Positions 1-9,600 of a stretch of 27,291 bases of DNA are shown here, piece by piece. Source of the DNA: Candidatus Woesearchaeota archaeon CG11_big_fil_rev_8_21_14_0_20_43_8 (lineage in GTDB: Archaea; Nanobdellota; Nanobdellia; Woesearchaeales; CG08-08-20-14); assembly GCA_002762705.1 (NCBI GenBank), contig PCVE01000061.1, positions 1-27,291 of the forward strand, read 5' to 3'. The position numbers were made by a program, and so were the translations under genes. Each line of letters begins with the position of its first letter. Position 1 is the stretch's first letter. The notes below the pieces were generated by a model. It did no database searches and was not told the DNA's origin. It saw only the letters and a program-made list of their open reading frames with translations.

Positions 1-3000
1 GGGAGTAAAGACATACAAGAACGGTTGATTGATTTCAAAACTGGAGTCACGCACGAAGCGATGCATGGTTATATTGAATTCTTCCTAAATCGAGAGTTTC
101 TTGAGACTTTAGTTGATGTATATGAAACTCCTTATGCTTCATTTAAAGATGCAAAGCCAGCATTCCTTGCAGCATATCCAACATATAAACTATTTTATGA
201 TGGTTTCGATGACCGTCTTGATTCTATGGGCATCACAAGCCAGACACAAAGGCAGCAAAAAAAGGACGCTTACATCGCAGAAGAGATTCTTGTTAACTAT
301 TACACCGTAAAATACAGAACAGGGATTGATGGAACAGATGCGGCGATACTCTTAGATCCAAAGATCAAAGCGTTTATCGATGCATTTGAGAAATACGCAA
401 ATAAGAATGGCAATGAAATGCCACGTGTCGCAGCAAAGGCGCTTGAATTTTTCAATCTTGCCAAACCAAAAGAAACATTCGAAGTATCTTTAGGCACAGC
501 GATAAAATTGAAAAGATTGACCGGTAGAACCGCAAATGAGATCATGGATAATGGATATGCAGCCGCCATAGGTAGATTGAATCTTGATGGCATGCAGGCG
601 CCCAAGCTACAGATAATCGAGAAAGTCCCTGAGATAAAAGAAGACGGCGGATCATATTCATTATCACTTGTCCCAAAGGACACAGTAGTAGAAGAATCAA
701 AGTATAATTCTATCGAGTACTATGAAGACCTTGTAAAAAGAAAATATCTAGACAGCGCTCAGGAATTGAAAGGTTCGATGGACAATGCAATCAATGCGCT
801 TGCAGCAGAAGGGAATGCGAAGCTTGTCGATGGTGTAGTCCAAGGGAATGGCATAATCACATTGAAAGATCAGAATTTCCGTACGATAATAGTCCCGGAT
901 CTTCATGCAAGAAGGAATATGCTCCTACAGATATTGAAGCAGACAAATGATGAAGGAAAGACAAATTTTGAGCTTTTGAAAGAAGGCAAAGTCAATATAA
1001 TACTTCTAGGTGACGGTATGCACGCAGAAGGAAGAGCAGAATATCGTTGGGAACAGGCTGCAATAGATATAGTCAAGAACGATGATTATTCTAAAGTGAA
1101 CGCAGAGATGGTGGAATCACTGAACATGATGAAGATGATCATGGATTTAAAAGCAACCTTCCCTGATTCATTCCATTATATCCGTGGAAACCATGATGAA
1201 TTAGAAGGTGGATTCAGGAAATACGGTTCCTATTATATGGGAGAAGCGATGATGGTTCTTGGATGGATGGAAGAAAAATTTGGTGATGATTTCATCCAGG
1301 ATTATAAGAGGTTTGAAGGTAGCCTGCCTTTGATGGCCATCGGAAACAATTTCGTAGCATCTCATGCTGGTCCGATGACAGAATCTGCACAAAGTGCATT
1401 GACTTATCCGACTGATTGGATCTCTGGGATAAAAGAGAAGGATCCTGCTGTCATACATGGTCTAACATGGACAGATAATAGTGAGATAGATGATGATTTA
1501 GTTGAGATGACGCTTGATAAATTTGACGCAGAATACTGGGTCATCGGACACAGGCCAGTTAATCAAGACAATGGGGGTATTTATAATAACTATAAATTGA
1601 TCGGGTCGCTTGTGCAGATAAATGATCCTAATTACATGGTTTATATGAATATCCCAACAACAGGGATTCTTGATACAAACGGGATAAAAAATATCGGTCT
1701 GAATGATGAGATGATGCCTGATAGTATCAAGGATAATGATCTTTTCGAACCGACAACCACAAGTTCTCCAGAAATAATTGCACTTGGCCAGCTTGGTAGC
1801 GAAAACCCAAAAATATTCACTATGGCACAGCTCAAGAAAGGAATAACAATAGGAAGAGACCCAAACAATGATATAATTGTTCTAGATCCAAAAGCTGCTT
1901 TAGAACATGCAAAAATAAGCATTGATAACTCTGGGCATATATATATAGACGATCTAAGCTCAAATAAGATATCTGATCTTATCGGAAACAAAGTATCAAA
2001 GACAATATTACATAATGGTGATGTGTTCGGTATCGCTGACACTATAATGGAAGTATTTGGGATAAATTCTGAGATCAGTTCTGATGATATCATCAGTTCT
2101 ATTGCTGAAGTAGCATTTGGAGAAAAAGTGGACATGGATAGGCATGACATGATTGATATATTGAATGAGATAGCATATCAATCAGAACTTGATCCTGAAA
2201 TTCTCCATAATATTGAAAATTATATATCGGGAGCCACTACTGGAGTGGCCCAGATGTCTTTTTCAAACCAGTTACTTGGAACAGTCACGATAGAGCAATC
2301 AAATTACTTGATATATAGTAATCGTGGACTATATGAAAGAGCGGCAATGCTACTTAATGCTATTCTTGAAAGATCCATGAAGATAGAAAATCATAATGAT
2401 GAATATAGCTATGCAAAAGCGTATACAGAATTTGCAGATGCGATCGATAAGTCCAGCCATAAGGATGAGATATTACAACTTATCACAAATGTGCTCACAT
2501 TAAGGCCTGATCAGGTGACAGATCTCAAGAACTCAGAACTTGCTGATGATGAAGCGATCAAAAGATTTTATGATCATGCAAGAAGCTACGACTTCAACAT
2601 GATGAAAGATTGGATATCTAAATATCCTCGTTCAATCTCACTATCAAAAGAAAGTGGAAACCAGATCACGATAACTGATTCTGGTTTTGATGAGAATAAT
2701 AAAGATTACACAAAATATAGCAACCAAGCATTTGCTCGATGGGCCTATGAGATGATAGGCATCATTTCTGGAATAAAAACCATCTATTCTCCAGATATAG
2801 TGAATGGAATGAATATCGCTAGGGTGAATCGTTTTGATGACAAAAGCGAATCTGCAGAGATAGAATTCGATGTGGATGCTCTTAAGGCCTTACCAGAAAT
2901 TGAAACAGATCTAAACGATCAATTATATGAGACATTTATACATGAATTATATCATATCTATGTTGATTATGATCTTGAAGGTAATAGTTTCTTGACAGAA

Positions 3001-6000
3001 CTGGCTAAGATGCAAGAATTTAAAGATGCAAAGCGAGATATGACTGATTACAAAGGTACTGATATTGAAATCGCCGAAGAGATGATAATAAAATATTATT
3101 CTGCGATGAAAAGAAACGAAAATACAGATACAAGAAGCAGATTTGTGGTAACTCCAAATATAATAAATTTCATCATCGAATTCGAAAAATTCGCCGGTGA
3201 AGCAATAGGAGAAGACGGAATCGATGCAAGATTCTTCTTAGATTTCATGAATGATCAAGATCCATTGAAACAACTCGAATTGTTCATGGGTATAAATATC
3301 AAGGGGCTTGGTGCATCGACTGCAAGAGAAATATTTGGAAGGACGATCATTGATAATACTGCTCAAAGAAAAGCAGTGATACAATCCACAAAAGATGAAG
3401 CTAAGACTCTCACCGCATTGACGCCTGAAAAGACATTGACTGTCGAAGAAGCCATGAAATTTAGGGCGCTCGGTAATATAATTAGTCGTCTTTGGATGAT
3501 TGCTAGTCTTGAAGACGGAAAAATTGTGCTTTCTGTGAAAAACAACGCAAATACCATGACTCTCGATGCAGGTGAGATACCAAGGGCCGCATATGCCGCA
3601 GTCAAAGGTCCATACCAAGACAATATAATCATAATCACGAACAAGAAGATGCATATCTTCTCGCAAGAAAATGGATACGTCACAAGCGGGGATCTATTGC
3701 AGAAACCAGAAGACCAGATGCTCCGTGATCTATATTACAATGGCAGATTAAGAGAAGTTGGCCTGACTCGTCTTTTCGATGATACGGGTTCAAAGCTTGA
3801 TAACAAAAACATAATCACAAGACATCCAAACGGCGACATCTCATTCAAGGCAGTGAATATCAAGAACAAAGAGAATCAATACAGGATGACACCTGCAGCC
3901 GGGTTGATGACAGATATATTATCAAAAGACGAAGGCAATAAAATCATGGCAGAATTAAGAAAAGAACAAGATGCCATAGCAGAAGCGACAGATTACCTTC
4001 TTGATGACACAGTTGATCTAGGTCCAGATGATCTGATCGATATCACCGATGACCAGATAGAGGTGGTCGAATCAGTAACGGTATTGATACCGAATCTGGC
4101 AGACGTGACTGCTAAAGACACAGACAACCAAGTCACATCAATCGGTTCTAATATGTATGATACCCCAATATCCTCTTCTGATGGTCTGACAGCAGTCGCG
4201 GGATATGAATACAATGCTGTAATCGCATCAGTGCAGACTCCTGAACAAGAGCTAGATGAATTGATAAGGACAAAACTTATAAATAATATTGATACCAGGA
4301 TTATGCCACCGCAGCAGGTCATTGATCTAAGAGAGCAATCAACCGATGATTCAATGGTCGAAGTCATACCACTGAACAATCCAAAGATAAGAGGGAAACT
4401 GCAGGCCGATCTGATCACTATCCCAAGAGAATCTTTTGTAGATACTGATCAGATACATCTGTTGACAAAGCAGAAGGCGATATTGCTCACAAAGCAAAAA
4501 CCCGTGCTATTCACGAAAGCGAAGACGCCTGAAAGGATTATAATACCTATGGCGTATCAGGACACTGATCCGTTTGCGATAATCCAGGAGACACGAGAGG
4601 CTGCGATCGACCAGAAGCTTGAATATGTGAAACGCGATGGTTTTGAAGTTTGGATAAAAAAACAAGATTACAAGACTGAGATCACAATAAAGAACAAAAA
4701 TGGCGTCACGACAACCCAGGTTTTAGGAGTCGGCGAGAAGATACGCGATGTCTATATCGCGAAAAACGGTGTCCGTGAAGATAATCTTATCATCGGAACA
4801 GTCTATTCAGATAAAACATCAACGTATTTCAAGACATATGCATTCAGCGAGACTGTTGTCAAGACTGGACAGATAGCGATCCCACTTACCGCAGGCATCG
4901 TTGAATACAATCGGAATTATGCGTCTCTGATAGTCCGTGAGATGTACCAGAAAGGTCTTCTGCGAGAGAAAAAATTCGATGATGGCTCGACAGCCCTTGG
5001 ATATCAGCAATACTTGATAGGATTCCTAGAAAGCGACAATACATTTAAGTTCGATGAGAAAGCAGAGATAGATGTGCTTCCCAGTGGAAATGTGCGACTG
5101 AAAGTACGAAGCAACACGCAGTTAGGACAGATTGATATAACACCGACAGGGACCGTCACAGATCTCACATTGCTTCCATTCGCTGACACAGTCTCTGCGA
5201 AAATAAGAGAGAATGCGCTTGCAAAACAGATAGAAGAAGAGATCATGCTCGATGCCGAGGATCTTGAAGACTATGTCGATGATTCATACGGTGAGTTCAA
5301 TCCATTGCTATCTAATCAGATCATCGAGTTATCGGCAGATGACATAATCGAAGAACCATTATCAGGCGTCGATATCGCAGAAGAATCCCAGCAACTCGTG
5401 ATGGAATTGATAGACATCAGCCCGCCAGTGAAAGAAGGCTCAGTGATATCAAAAGATGCTCAGAGCAAGCGAAAAGTGCTTGAAAAGAAACTATCTGAAC
5501 AGAGAGACTACCTAGGAAGCACGCTTGACAAGTCAAAACGCATCCAGCAGGCCTTGAACTTCGTCGAACTGCTGAATATTGGCACGCTAGAGGATCCAGA
5601 AGCAGTAGCTAAATATCTTCCAGAACCACCTACTCCTGGCGAACATAACTGGGAGATGTCATACAGCCAGGCTACTTTTGTGTCAGACGCGATAGACAAT
5701 TATGAAACGGTGACCGGCGCATCAGTCTCATGGAAAGTGCGTGAGATGACCATCATGACTGCGCTTCTCATGAATTCAGGATCTTTCTATCTGGATGAAA
5801 GCGATTTCCAGCAGCTTGCGATGACTGAGACAGACAGAGCGATCAAGTTCATAAAAAAATATCAAAAAGAGCTTGATCTGACAGATCATGAGACTATGCT
5901 TGTATCTTACATGCTGAGGGTCTCTGACACTAAGACTGATACCAAATCCATCGTAGATTCTGCTGATCTCATAACAAAACCGGTATCGCAATGGCCAGCG

Positions 6001-6672
6001 AATCAGCTCTATATGATGAAGACATTATTCTCAGTCCAGGACATCAAGAAATTCGACAATATCGATAGCAGTCTTGTGAAAGATATAGGAGTCATGGCGC
6101 GCATCGTAGCATCAAGCAAGGCCATGACATACCATGAGAGCTATATCAGGAATCTTGACGGGCTCTATGATGAGAAGGATACATACAGAGTGATCATGAA
6201 TTCTGTTTTGATGGGCCTTCAGAATGACCGGCTTGCCGCTAAGCGCGATGGAAAACCGTATGAAAGAGAGGCATTCTTCAAACTCGCGATAGATTTGTTC
6301 GACAAGATGATGAAGACATATCCAAAAGAGATCAAAGATCTCATACTTCAAGAATACAACCAGCAGGTACAGCAGGCAGCAAGAGTGAAAGCGCTAAATG
6401 TCGAGAAATATGTTGATAAGCGATTTACCGATCAATGGAAAGAGAACCAGGCCATGCTTGCTGTATATTATAAAGTATTGAACCATGAGACACTTGATTC
6501 AGCGGAACTTAGTCTTCTTAGCAAGATGGTATCACTCGGATTGCCGATGGCGCAGGAACTTTCTGCTGAATACCAGAAATATAGGTTGATGGATCGGATC
6601 ATGGTGAACATAAACGGTGCGATGAAAGTATTATTTGGGATGGGTAAAGAACAAGGACAATGCACAGGATAG
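1..6672 (+). CDS. Giant multidomain protein: HExxH modules, phosphatase and FHA-like domain (5' end missing)
   Basis: The frame is open from base 1, so the start lies outside the window; a TTG at 25 is only the first possible start inside it. In order it shows: an HExxH module (HEAMH at 52-66, AEE at 277-285); a calcineurin-like phosphatase domain (VPDLH near 892-906, GDGMHAEG near 1009, GNHDE at 1186-1200, SHAG near 1360, GH at 1546-1551); an FHA-like domain at about 1810-2065 (GR at 1852-1857, His at 1906, but Ala in place of the usual Ser three residues before it); a helical stretch; a second HExxH module (HELYH 2941-2955, AEE 3073-3081); two copies of a beta-rich domain; and a long helical C-terminus of unknown family. 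The second aspartate motif of the phosphatase is altered (GDGMHAEG, not GDxVDRG). The stop overlaps the next giant gene by 13 nt, so the two are likely co-transcribed. Domain calls rest on motifs; the overall function is unknown. A surface location is inferred from the signal peptide of its partner. Confidence 0.8.
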   Translation, partial: GSKDIQERLIDFKTGVTHEAMHGYIEFFLNREFLETLVDVYETPYASFKDAKPAFLAAYPTYKLFYDGFDDRLDSMGITSQTQRQQKKDAYIAEEILVNYYTVKYRTGIDGTDAAILLDPKIKAFIDAFEKYANKNGNEMPRVAAKALEFFNLAKPKETFEVSLGTAIKLKRLTGRTANEIMDNGYAAAIGRLNLDGMQAPKLQIIEKVPEIKEDGGSYSLSLVPKDTVVEESKYNSIEYYEDLVKRKYLDSAQELKGSMDNAINALAAEGNAKLVDGVVQGNGIITLKDQNFRTIIVPDLHARRNMLLQILKQTNDEGKTNFELLKEGKVNIILLGDGMHAEGRAEYRWEQAAIDIVKNDDYSKVNAEMVESLNMMKMIMDLKATFPDSFHYIRGNHDELEGGFRKYGSYYMGEAMMVLGWMEEKFGDDFIQDYKRFEGSLPLMAIGNNFVASHAGPMTESAQSALTYPTDWISGIKEKDPAVIHGLTWTDNSEIDDDLVEMTLDKFDAEYWVIGHRPVNQDNGGIYNNYKLIGSLVQINDPNYMVYMNIPTTGILDTNGIKNIGLNDEMMPDSIKDNDLFEPTTTSSPEIIALGQLGSENPKIFTMAQLKKGITIGRDPNNDIIVLDPKAALEHAKISIDNSGHIYIDDLSSNKISDLIGNKVSKTILHNGDVFGIADTIMEVFGINSEISSDDIISSIAEVAFGEKVDMDRHDMIDILNEIAYQSELDPEILHNIENYISGATTGVAQMSFSNQLLGTVTIEQSNYLIYSNRGLYERAAMLLNAILERSMKIENHNDEYSYAKAYTEFADAIDKSSHKDEILQLITNVLTLRPDQVTDLKNSELADDEAIKRFYDHARSYDFNMMKDWISKYPRSISLSKESGNQITITDSGFDENNKDYTKYSNQAFARWAYEMIGIISGIKTIYSPDIVNGMNIARVNRFDDKSESAEIEFDVDALKALPEIETDLNDQLYETFIHELYHIYVDYDLEGNSFLTELAKMQEFKDAKRDMTDYKGTDIEIAEEMIIKYYSAMKRNENTDTRSRFVVTPNIINFIIEFEKFAGEAIGEDGIDARFFLDFMNDQDPLKQLELFMGINIKGLGASTAREIFGRTIIDNTAQRKAVIQSTKDEAKTLTALTPEKTLTVEEAMKFRALGNIISRLWMIASLEDGKIVLSVKNNANTMTLDAGEIPRAAYAAVKGPYQDNIIIITNKKMHIFSQENGYVTSGDLLQKPEDQMLRDLYYNGRLREVGLTRLFDDTGSKLDNKNIITRHPNGDISFKAVNIKNKENQYRMTPAAGLMTDILSKDEGNKIMAELRKEQDAIAEATDYLLDDTVDLGPDDLIDITDDQIEVVESVTVLIPNLADVTAKDTDNQVTSIGSNMYDTPISSSDGLTAVAGYEYNAVIASVQTPEQELDELIRTKLINNIDTRIMPPQQVIDLREQSTDDSMVEVIPLNNPKIRGKLQADLITIPRESFVDTDQIHLLTKQKAILLTKQKPVLFTKAKTPERIIIPMAYQDTDPFAIIQETREAAIDQKLEYVKRDGFEVWIKKQDYKTEITIKNKNGVTTTQVLGVGEKIRDVYIAKNGVREDNLIIGTVYSDKTSTYFKTYAFSETVVKTGQIAIPLTAGIVEYNRNYASLIVREMYQKGLLREKKFDDGSTALGYQQYLIGFLESDNTFKFDEKAEIDVLPSGNVRLKVRSNTQLGQIDITPTGTVTDLTLLPFADTVSAKIRENALAKQIEEEIMLDAEDLEDYVDDSYGEFNPLLSNQIIELSADDIIEEPLSGVDIAEESQQLVMELIDISPPVKEGSVISKDAQSKRKVLEKKLSEQRDYLGSTLDKSKRIQQALNFVELLNIGTLEDPEAVAKYLPEPPTPGEHNWEMSYSQATFVSDAIDNYETVTGASVSWKVREMTIMTALLMNSGSFYLDESDFQQLAMTETDRAIKFIKKYQKELDLTDHETMLVSYMLRVSDTKTDTKSIVDSADLITKPVSQWPANQLYMMKTLFSVQDIKKFDNIDSSLVKDIGVMARIVASSKAMTYHESYIRNLDGLYDEKDTYRVIMNSVLMGLQNDRLAAKRDGKPYEREAFFKLAIDLFDKMMKTYPKEIKDLILQEYNQQVQQAARVKALNVEKYVDKRFTDQWKENQAMLAVYYKVLNHETLDSAELSLLSKMVSLGLPMAQELSAEYQKYRLMDRIMVNINGAMKVLFGMGKEQGQCTG
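3499..3940 (+). repeat. Intragenic beta-rich domain, copy 1
   Basis: This stretch encodes a domain that recurs at about 4640-5180 in the same gene. Shared features, in the same order, are a short beta region, a segment ending in DNIIIIT (copy 2: DNLIIGT), a segment like LRDLYYNGRLRE (copy 2: VREMYQKGLLRE), FDD, then PNGDISFKA (copy 2: PSGNVRLKV), and a TP...G..TD ending. The boundaries are approximate. The similarity is visible in protein, not in DNA, so the duplication is old. Confidence 0.6.
4640..5180 (+). repeat. Intragenic beta-rich domain, copy 2
   Basis: This is the second copy of the domain at about 3499-3940, with the same order of landmarks (DNLIIGT, VREMYQKGLLRE, FDDGST, PSGNVRLKV, ITPTGTVTDL). 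It carries an insert of about 20 residues after FDDGST. I do not recognise the family. Confidence 0.6.
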
Positions 6673-9600
6673 CTCTGGGAAGGATATATGCATTATTGAT
6701 AATATTACTATTATCGATATCTCCTGTAGCGGGAGCTGCGTGTCTCACACCCGGCGCAGCGACAGAATATTTAAATGAACAGCTTGAAGCTCTTTCGCCA
6801 TACGAATCTGCTGAGATAATATACTCTGATGGAACATCGACAGATATCCAAAAAGAGACAAAAGAAGCAGTGATTGAAGACATCAAGAACAGGCTTGTCT
6901 ATTGGACTTTGATAGAGGCGAAGCACGATGCGATAACTTCTTTCCTTGGATATTCGACTGCTGCAGAGCTAAAGCAATTATATGATAGGTTGAATCTTGT
7001 AGATACAAAAAAACATGATGCGTTTCTGACAGAAGTTATAGAACGCTCCGCAGAAAAGCATCTATCTGGCATGGAAGATACAACAGATACACCATCCCAG
7101 ACAGTGCAGAAAGCTGTCCTAAAAGATTACATGGAATATCTTGATCGGATGATAGAAGTCAAGACTATTGGATACGATGTGATTGGTTTTGCTGGATCTG
7201 AGTCAATAAGTTCTATCTATCCAGATACAAAATCACCACTTGGCAATCTGATAATCTCAGATGGAAAAAAAAAATATGTCATAAAACCATCGATGACACC
7301 AGAACGTTATGTCGAAGTGTATAAAACACTTCAAAAACAGTATGAAGACATAAAGCAAGAGATGGCTGACATAAGAGATAAGATATACAAGATCACTGAT
7401 GATGAGAGCAAAAAAGAAGAGCTATCAGGACTGCAAAAAGAATACGAAAAAGCAAAACAGAAAAGAATTACAATAATCAGTGTAATCGGCATGAGCCGGA
7501 TAATGCTTGATTCTGGTAAAAAAGAGAGATTCGCGGCCGTAGTGATAAATTCCCTTGCAAGTAAATTGGGTGTAGATGTCACTGTGCCATCAGTTGAAAG
7601 CAAGAAGATAGCCGGTACTGATTATATATTATCGGAATATATCCCTGGACTTAATCCATTGAATGATGATCAGTTTCGGTCTTTGCAGAACTATTACAGC
7701 AAAGAGACTGCATCAACATCGAGATTCTTCACAGATATGTCAGATGATGATGTGAAGAGATATACTTTTCTCAAGTTGATCACTTTGATATTAGGCAACG
7801 GAGATGCTCATCTTGCTGATTTTCTGACAACCGCTCAAGGGAAGATGTATGCGATCGACAATGAAGGCATAATCGCAGAGATATATGGTTCTGCGGGAAC
7901 AAACGGTGCGTTGTTCTCAAGCGATAAATATTATGATTCACAGAGAGATGAATTGATAGAGATCACAGATGACACTGTGTTGATGGCTGATTTCATAGAT
8001 ACAGCATCTAAGATTGATTATGATACCTATGCGATGCAGGAAGGATTTAGTTCTGCTGAAGCAGCATTGATAAAAGATTATATCGATGACAATATCAGGC
8101 ACGTGAACGAGAACTATGCGACAATCAGCAGGTATTTCAAGACAACAGAGATAAACCTGGATACTGACATTGTGATAAACAATGAGGAATTCCAAAGTGA
8201 CCTCTCGATCGCGCAGGCCAAGCTGAAATCATTCATTGAAATGCCATGGTACAGACGTGCGTATCTCCAAATAACCTCTGGCGTATCAAAAAATAAATTG
8301 ATGGCGGATGTTGCTTCTGCGGATTATTATGCTAGGATGGATGCGCTTGTCTCTGCAAGGATAAAAGATGCTGAAAGATTCAAGACCGGCGCGACAGAAG
8401 TCTCTGATTCTGGTGATGTGATAATATATGCCCAGGTTCCCATGGCAGATTCTACATCCGGAAAACTTCTTGGGGGATATATTCCAAATAAAGGGATTTT
8501 CATTGATGTCGGGAAATCTCTTGAAAACGCATTGAATGGAGAACCGATCCAAAAAAGACTCGCGGCCTACAAAGAAACTGCTTCGCATGAGACAATGCAT
8601 GCATATTTAGACCAAATAACGGATTGGAGAGTGTTTCTCAATGGTTTCATCACAGAATCTCCATATTTTAATGATGCAAAAAAAACGTTCTTAAGAAAAT
8701 ATAGTTATTATGATGAAAAGCAGGATTGGGTTATAGCTGAGGAAATGATCGTCAAATATTTTGCCGCAGATTATCGTAATAAATATGTTGAGAAATACAA
8801 GCAGCAGACAAATCCACCAACCCAGAGTGGATTTGATATGACAAGTATCGATGATTTCATGCAAGATTTCATGATTAATGCTCCAATTTTATCTGCATTG
8901 ATGCCATTACTTGAACAAGATTATTCTATCATGAAGAAATCATTAGGAGACCAAGCGAAACCTTTGCGATTGACATATGAGATTGCAAAAGAAATGCAGT
9001 CAGATGGTGCGATAAGTTTTAGCGCTGTCACTACAGAGAAACTTGAACTGAAAGGTTCAAGCATGATCTCACCTGAAAAATCTGAAATTCCTGGTCTCAA
9101 AATCGACCAGATGCTTCTTAAGACCACGGATGGAGCAAGGTATATTGTGTCGTCTGAAAGCGATGAATCCATGAAACGAGAACGGCTTGTCTCTTTGCTT
9201 GGCAATGACAGGGCGAATGTCGTTGAGACGTATGTTGTCACAGCTGAGACCGCTGTCGATAGTGATCTTGGAAAATGGATGAAAACAAATGGACACAAAA
9301 AAATAATTCTAAAAAGAGCCGCCCAAGATTATGTTGATATGAATCTGCCTTCTAATACATATTCACTTGAGACACTATGTGCACTGTATATGCTTGTCCA
9401 GGATTATGATCATTTCCCTGAGATTGAGCAAAATGTGATAGAGATCAGTCCCGGCATATATGTCAGCTTTGACCATGAACTCGCTTTGTCTGGTACTTTA
9501 GCTGAACATTCTAAAAATTCTAAAGTTCCTGCAGATTCATTTTTTACATTTGTGGATGGCCCGGAATTTAATACAGTGGCTTTGGCCAATCTATATTCCA

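Noticed and set aside
6660..6745. Lipoprotein signal (Cys near residue 28) in giant protein 2
   Set aside because: The sequence before the Cys is AGAA, not an L/V-x-(A/G)-C lipobox; ordinary signal peptidase cleavage fits better.
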